A DNA stretch of 64,000 nucleotides from Luteolibacter sp. LG18 (GCF_036322585.1 NZ_AP024600.1:868001-932000); one strand, 5' to 3'. Counted from the first letter of the stretch, positions 1-7,163 are shown. Notes: generated from the sequence alone by a model not told the origin. Numbers and translations: made by a program.

Positions 1-392
1 TTCTCCTTGGCCAGCCGCAGCTTCGCCAGGGCGACGTAGCCCTTGATGTCCAGGTTCTCGGTGGCCTCGGACGTGAAGACGATCTGCGCCACACGGTCCA
101 GCTCCTCCGGCGTGATGCTCGGATCGTTCGCCAGCTCGGCCTTCGCTTGGTTCGCCCGGCGCTTCGCCTCGGCAATGCGCCGCCTGAATGCCAGCCAGCG
201 ATAGAAGTCCGACAAGGTGGACAACGCCACGGTGAAGCCGTAGCGCAATGGAATTTCCACCAGGATGGCATCGAGCTTCAGCTTCTTGCCGCCTTTCTCC
301 GGATGGCGGAAGCGCCACAGCACCTCGTGCTCCTCGTCGGAGAGGTTCTGCAGTTTCGCGTCCGGGCGCGGATCTTGATCTGGGTCCAGCAT
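1..392 (-). CDS. Phage gp27-like protein (DUF3486), C-terminal part cut by window edge
   Basis: The ATG at 392 opens a reading frame that runs off the left edge (130 codons visible). The protein starts MLDPDQDPRPDAKLQNL and continues with a region containing LVEIPLRYGF and FYRWLAFRRR, then a helical, charged segment. This resembles the Mu gp27/DUF3486 family, a small protein that lies just before the large terminase in Mu-like phages and probably acts in DNA packaging. It follows the stop of the upstream gene (401) by 8 bases, so it is part of the leftward late operon. Family assignment is by recognition of sequence character and position. Confidence 0.7.
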   Translation of the reverse strand, partial: MLDPDQDPRPDAKLQNLSDEEHEVLWRFRHPEKGGKKLKLDAILVEIPLRYGFTVALSTLSDFYRWLAFRRRIAEAKRRANQAKAELANDPSITPEELDRVAQIVFTSEATENLDIKGYVALAKLRLAKE

Positions 393-400
393 TCACCCGG

Positions 401-667
401 TCAGTTGAATTTGGCCAACAGTCCTTCGCCCCGCTCCGTGATCGCCCATTGCACGATCGTTTCATCGATCTCGCAGGGCACCTTCACGATGCGCTTGGTC
501 TCCTCCAGCCACTGGATGTGCTCGGTCCACTCGTCGTCTTCGATGGGCGGGCGGGTCAGGCCGTTCACGTGGGAACGCAGCGACTCGTCCACCAGGGCAT
601 ACCCATCCGCCCGCTTGAGCGCGGTGAGGATGCTTTTGCGGATCTGGGATGTGCGTTGCGGGTTCAT
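401..667 (-). CDS. Small winged-helix-like phage protein (gp26 position)
   Basis: The protein has 88 residues if it starts at the ATG at 667, which overlaps the upstream stop as ATGA; a longer upstream extension is possible but breaks the pattern of coupled genes. Sequence such as IRKSILTALKRADGYALVDESLR followed by a short-strand and ITERGEGLL ending looks like a winged-helix fold, as in the VpaChn25_0724 family found just upstream of gp27 in Mu-like phages. I infer a role in the head/packaging module, or in its regulation; no catalytic residues are apparent. Confidence 0.6.
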   Translation of the reverse strand: MNPQRTSQIRKSILTALKRADGYALVDESLRSHVNGLTRPPIEDDEWTEHIQWLEETKRIVKVPCEIDETIVQWAITERGEGLLAKFN

Positions 668-1134
668 TGCTTGCGCGATGGGGTCTTGATGCCGAAGTGC
701 AGGAAGATGAGATCGAGGCGGCCGTGCCAATCGCGGGCGACGTCATCGATCTTGTCGTTGAAGGCGGCGGTGATGTTCTTCTCCCGCTCGTGGCCGGAGG
801 TGATGATCTCCTTGAATTGGGCGGCCTGCTCCGTGCGGAGCTTCTCCACGGCCGTCTCGATCAGATCGACGCGGGCGGCCAGCGCCTGGTGCTGGTCCCA
901 GGATGGATGCGGCGGGTTGTTCGCCTGCACCGAGACCGTGGGGAACGGGGCCTGCACCGTGACGTTGCGATGGCGCTCACGCTCCTTCGTCGTGGCGTGA
1001 CGGTGCACGCCGACCAGGGCGGGAACGATCAGGGCGAGCCCTGCGAACAGCGCGCCGATCATCTTGAGCACCCACTCGCCGGAGAGCTGGGAATCCGGAG
1101 CGGCCGCCGCTTCGGCGAGGATCATCGCCAACAT
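664..1134 (-). CDS. Phage membrane protein with coiled coil (DUF2730-like)
   Basis: The 156-residue protein begins MLAMILAEAAAAP; its ATG shares a base with the upstream stop (TGATG at 1136-1132). A single hydrophobic segment at about residues 22-42 (MIGALFAGLALIVPALVGV) is followed by a basic stretch and a long helical region around LAARVDLIETAVEKLRTEQ. This layout, one membrane anchor plus a coiled coil, is that of the DUF2730/gp25-type proteins that sit between the lysis genes and gp27 in Mu-like phages. The precise role is unknown. Confidence 0.55.
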   Translation of the reverse strand: MLAMILAEAAAAPDSQLSGEWVLKMIGALFAGLALIVPALVGVHRHATTKERERHRNVTVQAPFPTVSVQANNPPHPSWDQHQALAARVDLIETAVEKLRTEQAAQFKEIITSGHEREKNITAAFNDKIDDVARDWHGRLDLIFLHFGIKTPSRKQ

Positions 1135-1460
1135 CACTGCGCACCTCCCTTCAACCACCGCCTGCGGATCTCGTGGATCACGTCCGCCCACAGGTCGCCA
1201 GGCGTGCCGGTGAGCACCGCCTTGCGTTCCAGGTAGGCGTCCAGCTCACGCAGCGAGCTGGACGTGACTCCCATCACGAACTCGCGGCGGCTCGTGGCGT
1301 CGCAGGCCTGCCGGAACATCAGCTCGCCGTTGCAGATCACCGGAGCACCGGCGGCAACAACCGGGGCCGCGAACTTGATCGGCGGTCCCGGGCGCGCTCC
1401 CTGGCAATCCGCGCAACCGCAGCCTCTGGCATGCACGAGTTCGGCGAATGGATCGATCAC
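1134..1460 (-). CDS. Hypothetical phage protein with clustered cysteines
   Basis: The 108-residue protein starts at a GTG (1460) that overlaps the endolysin stop as GTGA, so translation is coupled. The N-terminus contains a CGCADC cluster that could bind a metal, and the C-terminus is a basic helix ending IRRRWLKGGAQ. I do not recognise the family. Its position between endolysin and the membrane protein at 664-1134 places it in the lysis/late operon. Confidence 0.6.
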   Translation of the reverse strand: MIDPFAELVHARGCGCADCQGARPGPPIKFAAPVVAAGAPVICNGELMFRQACDATSRREFVMGVTSSSLRELDAYLERKAVLTGTPGDLWADVIHEIRRRWLKGGAQ

Positions 1461-2080
1461 AGCACGGACCCTTTCTCTTGGAAGAGTTCGCGGTAGTGGT
1501 CGTTGGGCGAGGCGGGCAACGACGCGGGCTGGTAGTGCGGGAAATCCTTGATCGACGTCCAGTCACCGCCCCAGGCGAGGCCGCATTCATCCGCCAAGGC
1601 TGTCGCGATCTCGCGATGGATCTTGTCGGCGAGGCCCGGCTCGTGCTCGTCCAGATAGCTGCCGCCACGGAACACCCCGAAGTCGACGGCGACGGCGAAG
1701 TTGTGCCAGGAGGAACCCGGCTTGGCCTTGGTGACGATCTGACCCGGCGTGGTGCGACCCTGGTTGTAGAGCGCCTGTTGCTCGGCCATCGTGCGGGTGC
1801 CCTGCACCGCGACGTAGGAGAGCCCGCGATCGGCAAGCCGGGCATTGGCCTGGCGATAGAAGTCGCGGAAGTTCGGCACGATCTTCGGATCGAGCTTCGC
1901 GAAGACTCCGGCCGTGCGGCTGTCGATGTCGCCGGAGGGCGGGATCGGTGCGGGCGTGGCGACCGCCGGAGCGGGCAGCGCGGCCAGGATGGCGGCGGCC
2001 GTGGCCGGGCCGTAGGTGCCATCCACCGTCACGCCGAGGCGCGCCTGGATCTGGCGGGTGAGTTGTGGGAGATCACTCAT
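1457..2080 (-). CDS. Endolysin, peptidase M15 family with N-terminal peptidoglycan-binding segment
   Basis: The 207-residue enzyme should cleave peptide cross-links of the host peptidoglycan at the end of the lytic cycle. Residues 1-35 look like a peptidoglycan-binding repeat (TRQIQARLGVTVDGTYGPAT). The catalytic domain shows the M15/VanY zinc signature: H126 and D133 in SSWHNFAVAVDF and H182 in DFPHYQ. This is the L-Ala-D-Glu/D-Ala-D-Ala peptidase type used by many phage endolysins. The start at 2080 overlaps the end of the small membrane gene (2073-2225), and the stop overlaps the next gene, so the lysis genes form one coupled unit. Confidence 0.88.
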   Translation of the reverse strand: MSDLPQLTRQIQARLGVTVDGTYGPATAAAILAALPAPAVATPAPIPPSGDIDSRTAGVFAKLDPKIVPNFRDFYRQANARLADRGLSYVAVQGTRTMAEQQALYNQGRTTPGQIVTKAKPGSSWHNFAVAVDFGVFRGGSYLDEHEPGLADKIHREIATALADECGLAWGGDWTSIKDFPHYQPASLPASPNDHYRELFQEKGSVL

Positions 2081-2225
2081 CGTCTTTGGAAGGGTTGATG
2101 CCGTGGGTTCGATCGAGGGCGCGCAGCAGCATGCGGAACAGCAGGCCGACGATTCCGGCCATCATCAGCACGCCGATCAGCGTGCCGAAAAACGGGTGGT
2201 GGAAATCGATCGCGGCGGTCTGCAT
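2073..2225 (-). CDS. Small one-helix membrane protein in lysis cassette
   Basis: A 50-residue frame begins at the ATG at 2225 (MQTAAIDFHHPFFGTLIGVL) and ends at TGA 2073-2075, overlapping the endolysin start by 8 bases. Residues 12-31 form one membrane-spanning helix, followed by a basic turn (RMLLRALDR) and a polar tail. Position directly before the endolysin suggests a holin or antiholin component, but it could equally be an accessory membrane peptide. Confidence 0.6.
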   Translation of the reverse strand: MQTAAIDFHHPFFGTLIGVLMMAGIVGLLFRMLLRALDRTHGINPSKDDE

Positions 2226-2232
2226 GCGCTGG

Positions 2233-2257
2233 CTGGGGGCAGGGACATTCCTGTCCC
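2233..2257. repeat. Palindromic repeat copy 1 (GGGACATTCCTGTCCC core)
   Basis: The core at 2242-2257 is a hairpin with arms GGGACA/TGTCCC and loop TTCC. With its left flank it matches 12087-12110 at 21 of 24 positions. It lies just upstream of the small membrane gene 2073-2225 on the minus strand. Confidence 0.7.
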
Positions 2258-2351
2258 GTGGTTGGAAAGTTGTGCGGCGGGGCGTCCTCGATCCGGCTCG
2301 CGGATCTCTGCCCTCACGCGGTGCGCATCGGCACCGCTCGCCGCAAAGGGG

Positions 2352-2888
2352 TCACTTCGTGGCGTTCACCACGGCGGCTTCCGCTTCCGCCTTCGGAAGC
2401 ACGCGGATCGGCATCGGCTGCACCTTCGCCGCCTTCGGTGGCTTCGGGGCCTTGGCACCCGTCAGCCCCTGGATGAGCTGCCCGGCCAGCGAGGCGAAAC
2501 CCGTGTCCAGGGCCTTCGTCTCGGTCACGACCTTGTAGCCCTTCGCGTCGGTCCGCGTGATGGAAGTGGTGCTGCACGACGTCAGCGACACCGCCAGGAG
2601 CGCGAACGCCGTGCAGGTCACCAGCATCAGCGCGGCGCTCCCCCCGGAGCCCGCGCCTTTGCCGATGAAGAAGGAAAGCCACGGCCACTTGCCCACGGCC
2701 TTCACCAGGACGGAGCCGATGTAACCGGCGATCACCAGCGTGGCCGGATCGATCGCGTTGTTGAGGCTCGTGCCGACCATGTCGATCAGCGCGCCTTGGG
2801 AGATGAACTTGTGTTTCAGGAACAGGACGAGACCGGCGAACAACGCGGTCAGGATGTGCCGGACGTGGGATTGGAGTCGGTCGTTCAT
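2352..2888 (-). CDS. Holin/spanin-like membrane protein with internal lipobox
   Basis: Starting at the ATG at 2888 (MNDRLQSHVRHILT), the protein has 178 residues. The N-terminal half has membrane segments (HILTALFAGLVLFL and PATLVIAGYIGSVLV). About residue 90 a second leader-like sequence begins, MLVTCTAFALLAVSLTSC, with a typical lipoprotein cleavage motif LTSC, followed by a soluble tail rich in A, K and P (AKAPKPPKAAK). The tail resembles a small outer-membrane spanin (Rz1-type). It is either one fused protein or a holin-like gene with an in-frame internal start for a spanin lipoprotein. It lies at the head of the lysis cassette. Confidence 0.6.
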   Translation of the reverse strand: MNDRLQSHVRHILTALFAGLVLFLKHKFISQGALIDMVGTSLNNAIDPATLVIAGYIGSVLVKAVGKWPWLSFFIGKGAGSGGSAALMLVTCTAFALLAVSLTSCSTTSITRTDAKGYKVVTETKALDTGFASLAGQLIQGLTGAKAPKPPKAAKVQPMPIRVLPKAEAEAAVVNATK

Positions 2889-3019
2889 GGGGTGGGTGGT
2901 TTCTTGCGAGGAGCCCACCTTGCCGGACCCCGCGGCGGTTGATTCGCCACCCGCCTCCACCTACCTCCACTTGCCGCTACTCGGTCCGGAGGCACCCCCG
3001 AAAACCGCCTCCGGAGGCT

Positions 3020-3307
3020 CTAACCGATCTGCCTGAACTGGCTCTGCTTGTGGTGCCAGACGGACAGGAGATCGACCCGCCAATGCGAGTTCTCCCGGTC
3101 CGGCCGCCGCTTGTAGCCGCGGATCGCGCCGGACTTGATCAGGATGTAGATCGTTTCCCGGTCGCAATCGTCGAGCAGCTCGCACGCCTTCGCCACGCTG
3201 CCCCAGCGCGGCAACTTCGCCCCCGTGCGCGGGGATACCACGTGCTTCTCCTCTGCCCAGGAAAACAGGGGCAGGGCGTCCAGCTCGTGATTCCCGTCGG
3301 GCCTCAT
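3020..3307 (-). CDS. Small helix-turn-helix DNA-binding protein
   Basis: The 95-residue protein starts at ATG 3307. The segment RWGSVAKACELLDDCDRETIYILIKSGAIRGYKRRP is a typical helix-turn-helix of the excisionase/MerR-like HTH_17 kind, with the wing ENSHWRVDLLSVW. It lies between the repressor-linked lipoprotein and the lysis/late genes on the same strand. In a transposable phage an excisionase is not needed, so a late-gene activator (the functional place of Mor/C) is the more attractive guess; this is inference from position. Confidence 0.6.
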   Translation of the reverse strand: MRPDGNHELDALPLFSWAEEKHVVSPRTGAKLPRWGSVAKACELLDDCDRETIYILIKSGAIRGYKRRPDRENSHWRVDLLSVWHHKQSQFRQIG

Positions 3308-3334
3308 GCCCCGACTATAGCACAGCCGGATTTT

Positions 3335-3946
3335 TTACTTTTGGGCGGCTTGCTTTGCCCTGATCTCCGCGCACTCGCGTTGCAATCGGACAGCCTCGTT
3401 CAGCTCGAAACGGGCCTTATCCCCCAGAGCCAAGGAAACCTTCGTTGCCCCTGCCGGGTCACGTTTGAAATCCAAGGCCTGTTCATGAGACTCAGCGTCA
3501 AACTTGTCGGCTTTGCCAAGGTGATCGTCTTGTTCCAGCATGAGATGGAGCTGTAGATTGTCGGACTTCTCAGCATCCCGATCCAGGTTGGCGCGCTTCT
3601 GGTCTAGCAGCTTCCAGGCGATGTCCGAGTCGAGCTCCAGCTCCTTGGTTTTCCTGTCCTGCTCTTCTGGCATCGGGCCCAATCTTAGAGCCCTGCTTTT
3701 TTCCTGTCGGATTTCCATACGTTGCTGGACAGCCTTGACCCGCTTCCCAAGCAATTCGTTCACCTCAACTAGCAACGCCGCGCCGTCAAGATTGCGTATT
3801 TCCCGGCGAATCTCAGGGTTCTTTAAAACCGAGTCCGGCTGAGCGCTGGAGGTCAGCGGCTTGACGTCATCGCTTTTGTCGCAGCTCACCAGCAGCAGCG
3901 CGGTCACCGTCAATACGCCCAATTGAAAAGGGAGAGAATCCTTCAT
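3335..3946 (-). CDS. Phage-borne lipoprotein co-transcribed with the repressor
   Basis: The 203-residue protein has an N-terminal leader ending in the lipobox LLVSC (Cys about residue 22), then a soluble, highly charged and mainly helical body rich in E, K, D and R. Its ATG (3946) lies 3 bases after the repressor stop (3950), so it should be expressed in the lysogen. I do not recognise the family. Lipoproteins expressed with a prophage repressor are often lysogenic-conversion or superinfection-exclusion factors; that is inference here. Confidence 0.65.
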   Translation of the reverse strand: MKDSLPFQLGVLTVTALLLVSCDKSDDVKPLTSSAQPDSVLKNPEIRREIRNLDGAALLVEVNELLGKRVKAVQQRMEIRQEKSRALRLGPMPEEQDRKTKELELDSDIAWKLLDQKRANLDRDAEKSDNLQLHLMLEQDDHLGKADKFDAESHEQALDFKRDPAGATKVSLALGDKARFELNEAVRLQRECAEIRAKQAAQK

Positions 3947-3949
3947 GGG

Positions 3950-4597
3950 TCAGTTGGTGATTTGTCTCCACATGCCGTAAACCGGATAGGCCCACGTGAC
4001 ATCCTTCTTTTCGATCACGTCAGGCTCATAGCGCCTGTTCAGCGGGATCAATCGGATCGTGTCGCCGCGAATTTCAATTCGGCGAAACACCACCCCGTCG
4101 TTGGCCAGCTTCAACACAGCCAGGCAGTTCGTGTAAATGCGGCGCTCCGGCATCAAGATCAGGAGATCGCGCTCTTTGTATTCCGGCTCCATCGAGTCGC
4201 CTTCCAGCCGGACCGCGAATGCTTTCTCGTCGCGGCATTCGGTGGGCACGTGGTCCTCTGGATCACAATGGAGCTCTTCGTAGCTCTGCGCTTCTCCAGC
4301 GTGGGCCATCCCGATCACGGGAATGTAGCGAGTCGTTCTTTTCGGTGGAAACCTTGGCGGGGGAGCTTCTCCCACTTGAGCGATCTGAACAAATTGCTCA
4401 CCTTGAATTCCTGACTCTCTCTCCAATTCGTTCAATCTTTCCAAAATTCGAGGCTGAGGATCTTTCTCTCCCTTCTCGATGTAGTGAAGCTGAGTCCTTG
4501 AAATATTAAGCAACGTGGCCAATTCGGCCCGACTTTTGATCCCACGTTTGGCCATCAGGACGGCAAATCGCTGAACAAAGGTTTCAGAAGAGTTCAT
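3950..4597 (-). CDS. CI/LexA-like phage repressor (HTH_XRE + S24 peptidase)
   Basis: The start is taken at ATG 4597 (MNSSETFVQRFAVLMAKRG), giving 215 residues; upstream in-frame codons run through the operator and are unlikely to be translated. The N-terminus is an XRE helix-turn-helix (SRAELATLLNISRTQLHYIEKG). The C-terminus is an S24 self-cleavage domain: catalytic Ser in GDSMEPEY and the general-base Lys in LAVLKLAN. It should hold the prophage silent by binding the operator between 4598 and 4655 and be inactivated by RecA-dependent self-cleavage after DNA damage. It is divergent from the Ner/Cro-like gene. Confidence 0.88.
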   Translation of the reverse strand: MNSSETFVQRFAVLMAKRGIKSRAELATLLNISRTQLHYIEKGEKDPQPRILERLNELERESGIQGEQFVQIAQVGEAPPPRFPPKRTTRYIPVIGMAHAGEAQSYEELHCDPEDHVPTECRDEKAFAVRLEGDSMEPEYKERDLLILMPERRIYTNCLAVLKLANDGVVFRRIEIRGDTIRLIPLNRRYEPDVIEKKDVTWAYPVYGMWRQITN

Positions 4598-4653
4598 TTT
4601 TGTCTTGCGCCAATGAACAGAAAGTTCACTGTGCCGCTGAACAAGTTGTTCAG
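4571..4653. promoter_or_regulatory. Phage operator region: palindromes at the immunity switch
   Basis: Between the divergent repressor and Ner/Cro-like starts lie two palindromes: 4614-4628 (TGAACAGAAAGTTCA) and 4637-4653 (CTGAACAAGTTGTTCAG, perfect, ending 2 bases before the ATG at 4656). A weaker copy with CTGAA/TTCAG arms overlaps the repressor start at 4571-4587. The shared half-site is about CTGAACAA. They should bind the repressor and the Ner/Cro-like protein, and the divergent promoters must lie within or beside them. Confidence 0.75.
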
Positions 4654-4655
4654 AA

Positions 4656-4859
4656 ATGACAGGAGCCCGCAACCAAAAACCAAAAGCTACGGAGACCCGC
4701 AGGCGCGCCGTCGATGTGGAGCTGGCTCGAAAGGGCTGGACCCAAAGCGACCTCGCCAAGGCCATCGGCCGTGCCCGCAACACCGTAAACCGAGCGATCA
4801 ATCACGGGGAAAATCCTAAGACCCTGAACTTGATCCTCAGCGAACTCGGCATCCGATGA
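4656..4859 (+). CDS. Ner/Cro-like helix-turn-helix regulator
   Basis: The 67-residue protein (MTGARNQKPKATETRRRAV...) contains one HTH, GWTQSDLAKAIGRARNTVNRAIN, and little else. As the first rightward gene opposite the repressor it takes the place of Ner in Mu or Cro in lambda, turning down the repressor and early promoters. The ATG begins 2 bases after the operator palindrome and no Shine-Dalgarno sequence is visible, so the transcript may be leaderless or nearly so, or an internal GTG at 4716 could be used. Confidence 0.75.
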   Translation: MTGARNQKPKATETRRRAVDVELARKGWTQSDLAKAIGRARNTVNRAINHGENPKTLNLILSELGIR

Positions 4860-5095
4860 GCGATTCGATCGACAAGAATTTTGACGACGAATGCCGCCGA
4901 GAGGTGGCGAGTCTCTCCCTCTCCCATTCGGAGGGCCTTCCGATTAGTCGCCGCATCATGGTGGCTCACGGATTGTGCCTCTTGTTTCCAAGTGGCTCGG
5001 CCGAGCGAGTGGCGGCTTCGAATTTGGAAGCCACGCTTAAAGACGCGGAAGAACGTCAACTCCAACTGGAGGAAGTGCTGAAGCAACAGCCATGA
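4856..5095 (+). CDS. Hypothetical early phage protein
   Basis: The 79-residue protein overlaps the Ner-like stop as ATGA and so is translationally coupled. It begins with an acidic stretch (SDSIDKNFDDECRREV) and ends in a helix of coiled-coil character (NLEATLKDAEERQLQLEEVL). No known domain is recognised. Confidence 0.6.
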   Translation: MSDSIDKNFDDECRREVASLSLSHSEGLPISRRIMVAHGLCLLFPSGSAERVAASNLEATLKDAEERQLQLEEVLKQQP

Positions 5096-5295
5096 CCACC
5101 CCCGCCTCTAACACCGATGCCTTCGCGGCGGCGATCCGCGAGCTGACCGAGCTGCGCGACGATGAACGGGAAATGGCCCGCGAGGCCACGGCTCGGAAGT
5201 GGATCGAATCCGGAGCGACCCACCGGAACTACGCCCGCGGCCTCACCGAAGCCATCGCCGTCCTCACCCGCCACCAACAGCAAGCCACCCGCTGA
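5092..5295 (+). CDS. Hypothetical early phage protein
   Basis: The 67-residue, mostly helical protein (AIRELTELRDDEREMAREATARKW) has its ATG overlapping the stop of the preceding gene (ATGA). Codon use has the G/C-rich third positions of its neighbours. Function unknown. Confidence 0.6.
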   Translation: MTTPASNTDAFAAAIRELTELRDDEREMAREATARKWIESGATHRNYARGLTEAIAVLTRHQQQATR

Positions 5296-5297
5296 TC

Positions 5298-5642
5298 ATG
5301 ACCGACGACACCTTCAACCGCCTTCTCCTGATCCGGGTCCTGCTGGGGGATTGCGTGGAGGACCTGGGTCTTGCGCCGGAGCTGCTGACGGCGTCGCAGG
5401 CAGTGAGCTGGCTGCTCGGGTCCCGAAGCACTCCCAGGCCAGCCGCAGGATCTCCGTGGTTTGGCACCATGTCTCATGCACCAAGCGGTCACGCTGGTGG
5501 AACAGATCTACGAGCCATCGGTGCTGCTTTGCCTGCTCTTCTAGCCGGGCTTCAAGCGCGGCAACTCGTTCCCGCAGTCTCACTAGTTCCTCGTCCATGC
5601 CCGGACTGTGGCCGTCCGTCCGTTCCCCCTCAAGCCCACTGA
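5298..5642 (+). CDS. Uncertain early phage protein, only first part looks coding
   Basis: An ATG two bases after the previous stop opens 114 codons. The first ~43 codons (MTDDTFNRLLLIRVLLGDCV...) have the G/C-ending codons of neighbouring genes and a plausible helical sequence. After about 5430 third positions become mixed and the protein is rich in G, A and P, as expected if a sequence coding on the other strand has been joined here. The C-terminal CPDC could be chance. It may be a gene whose 3' part was replaced. Confidence 0.4.
   Translation: MTDDTFNRLLLIRVLLGDCVEDLGLAPELLTASQAVSWLLGSRSTPRPAAGSPWFGTMSHAPSGHAGGTDLRAIGAALPALLAGLQARQLVPAVSLVPRPCPDCGRPSVPPQAH
5314..5598 (-). CDS. Possible antisense coiled-coil protein
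   Basis: On the minus strand an ATG at 5598 starts MDEELVRLRERVAALEARLE, a textbook coiled coil, followed by HRWLVDLFHQRDRLVHETW and LRLAWECFG. Codon use is gene-like down to about 5430 and then becomes A/P/G-rich low complexity. It lies within an otherwise plus-strand operon and converges on the gene at 5298. It may be a small inserted or inverted gene; no upstream promoter was identified. Confidence 0.35.
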   Translation of the reverse strand: MDEELVRLRERVAALEARLEEQAKQHRWLVDLFHQRDRLVHETWCQTTEILRLAWECFGTRAASSLPATPSAAPAQDPGPPRNPPAGPGSGEGG

Positions 5643-5654
5643 TCACCCTCACCC

Positions 5655-5867
5655 ATGTCCGACGATCGCACCCCCGAACAACTCGCCTTCGATCAGCGCG
5701 TGCTCTCCCTGCACCAGCGCCAGGCGTCCGGCGAAGTGCCGCCGCCCGGGCGGATCTCCCAACGCCAGCTCGCCCGCGAACTCGGCATGACCATCCGCGA
5801 GATCCAGCGGGCCGAAGCCCTCGCCCTGGAAGCCATCCGCCGGTCCTTCATCACCCGCACCCACTGA
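5655..5867 (+). CDS. Small helix-turn-helix-like phage protein
   Basis: The 70-residue protein carries ISQRQLARELGMTIREIQRAEALALEAIRR, which reads as a helix-turn-helix of the sigma-region-4 kind. It may be a DNA-binding early regulator. It starts 12 bases after the uncertain gene at 5298-5642 and is followed one base later by the next ATG. Confidence 0.6.
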   Translation: MSDDRTPEQLAFDQRVLSLHQRQASGEVPPPGRISQRQLARELGMTIREIQRAEALALEAIRRSFITRTH

Positions 5868-5868
5868 C

Positions 5869-6135
5869 ATGAAAACCCTCGCGTGCTTTGCCATCCCCGC
5901 GATCGCCGTGGCCCTCATCGGCACCGCTGCGCTCACCGCCGGTGCGGTCCTCCTCTGCGTGGAATCCGGCCTCGGCATCCTCGCCCTCCTGATCCTGGCC
6001 GTCGCGGTCGTGATCATCGCCAAGGGCTGCAACGCGCTGCACCGACTCTTCCTCTTCATCGAGTCGAACGACGGCCCGGCCCGCCTCAACCGCCCCGCCC
6101 GCCGGATCGCCCGCTGCCCCATCGAACGCGCCTGA
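5869..6135 (+). CDS. Small two-helix membrane protein
   Basis: The 88-residue protein has two membrane helices (about residues 5-30 and 35-52: LGILALLILAVAVVIIAKG) and a basic C-terminal tail (ARLNRPARRIARC). Early phage membrane proteins sometimes exclude other phages or alter host membrane functions; nothing in the sequence shows which. Confidence 0.6.
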   Translation: MKTLACFAIPAIAVALIGTAALTAGAVLLCVESGLGILALLILAVAVVIIAKGCNALHRLFLFIESNDGPARLNRPARRIARCPIERA

Positions 6136-6137
6136 CC

Positions 6138-6383
6138 ATGAGCCGCCGCCCCGCATCGTCCGCCGGAGGGGTGCCCCTCGCCATCGGCATCGACCGCATC
6201 ACCGAAGACCGCATGGCCCGGGACGAAAGCCCGACCCTCTACGAGTTCTACGACTTCGACCGCGCCTGCGACCGGTGGCTGCGGAACCGCACCAGCCAGG
6301 AGCGCAAGCTCGCCGAATGGAAGGACGCCTGGCGCGAACGCCGCGCCGCCAGCCTCTCCGAATCCGCTGAATCCCTTTCCTGA
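6138..6383 (+). CDS. Hypothetical early phage protein
   Basis: The 81-residue protein starts at ATG 6138, two bases after the previous stop. It is hydrophilic, with a charged helical C-terminal half (CDRWLRNRTSQERKLAEWKDAWRERR). No family recognised. Confidence 0.55.
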   Translation: MSRRPASSAGGVPLAIGIDRITEDRMARDESPTLYEFYDFDRACDRWLRNRTSQERKLAEWKDAWRERRAASLSESAESLS

Positions 6384-6392
6384 TTTCCACCC

Positions 6393-7163
6393 ATGCCATC
6401 CAAGAAGACTCCCAAGAACGCCCCCAAAGTCATCGACATGGAGGTGCTGCCCCCGGCCGGAACGCTGGCAAAAACGAACACGAGTTCGTTTTTGGCCGCC
6501 ACCGGAGCCGCCGCCATCAACCACCATTGGCAGGCCGCGCAGCACCACCACCGCCAATCCTGCGCCCACCTGATCATGGCCGGGCACGCCCTGCTCGACC
6601 TGAAAAAGCAGACCAAGCATGGCAAGTGGGAAGCGCTTTTCGACGGATTCAAGGGCGCGGACGAGCCGGTTTTCGACTTCTCCATCCGCTGGGGTCAACG
6701 GCTGATGGACATGGCCAAGGCCTCTAAAAAGCATCTGCCCGAATTGCAGGGACTGCCCTTCGAGCAGCCGATGACCGAGTGGGAGGAAGGCCAGCTCAAG
6801 ACCCTGAGCACCGCCGTTTCGAAAAAGGCCGATGGCGAGACGCTCCAGCAGCTCGCCGTGGAGTGGGGCGTCGGCAAGAAGCGCCAGATCCCGAAGCCCT
6901 CCACCGCGATCACCTACATCGCCGGGGACGACGAGGACGAGCCCGAGGAGGAAGAGGAGACCGCAACCCCCGCGCCGCTTACCAAGGCTCAGGAGAAGCA
7001 GCAGCGGATCGAGGAAGCCCGCCACGCCTTCAACGGCCTGATCGAGCGATGGCACAAGGCCGTGTCCCTCGGCCAGCTCGACGACCTCCCGCAGGCCGAT
7101 CTCAAGGGAGCCGCCGAGTTCCTGAAGTCCCAACACGACCAGGTCAAAACCCGGATCAAGTGA
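6393..7163 (+). CDS. DUF3102-like phage protein
   Basis: The 256-residue protein has a basic N-terminus, a central helical region (AHLIMAGHALLDLKKQTKHGKWEALFDG, FSIRWGQRLMDMAKA) that resembles the DUF3102 family found in phages and plasmids, an acidic run (DDEDEPEEEEE, about residues 180-190) and a helical tail. DUF3102 proteins are thought to bind DNA or recombination machinery; the role here is unknown. It sits directly before the transposase genes. Confidence 0.6.
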   Translation: MPSKKTPKNAPKVIDMEVLPPAGTLAKTNTSSFLAATGAAAINHHWQAAQHHHRQSCAHLIMAGHALLDLKKQTKHGKWEALFDGFKGADEPVFDFSIRWGQRLMDMAKASKKHLPELQGLPFEQPMTEWEEGQLKTLSTAVSKKADGETLQQLAVEWGVGKKRQIPKPSTAITYIAGDDEDEPEEEEETATPAPLTKAQEKQQRIEEARHAFNGLIERWHKAVSLGQLDDLPQADLKGAAEFLKSQHDQVKTRIK

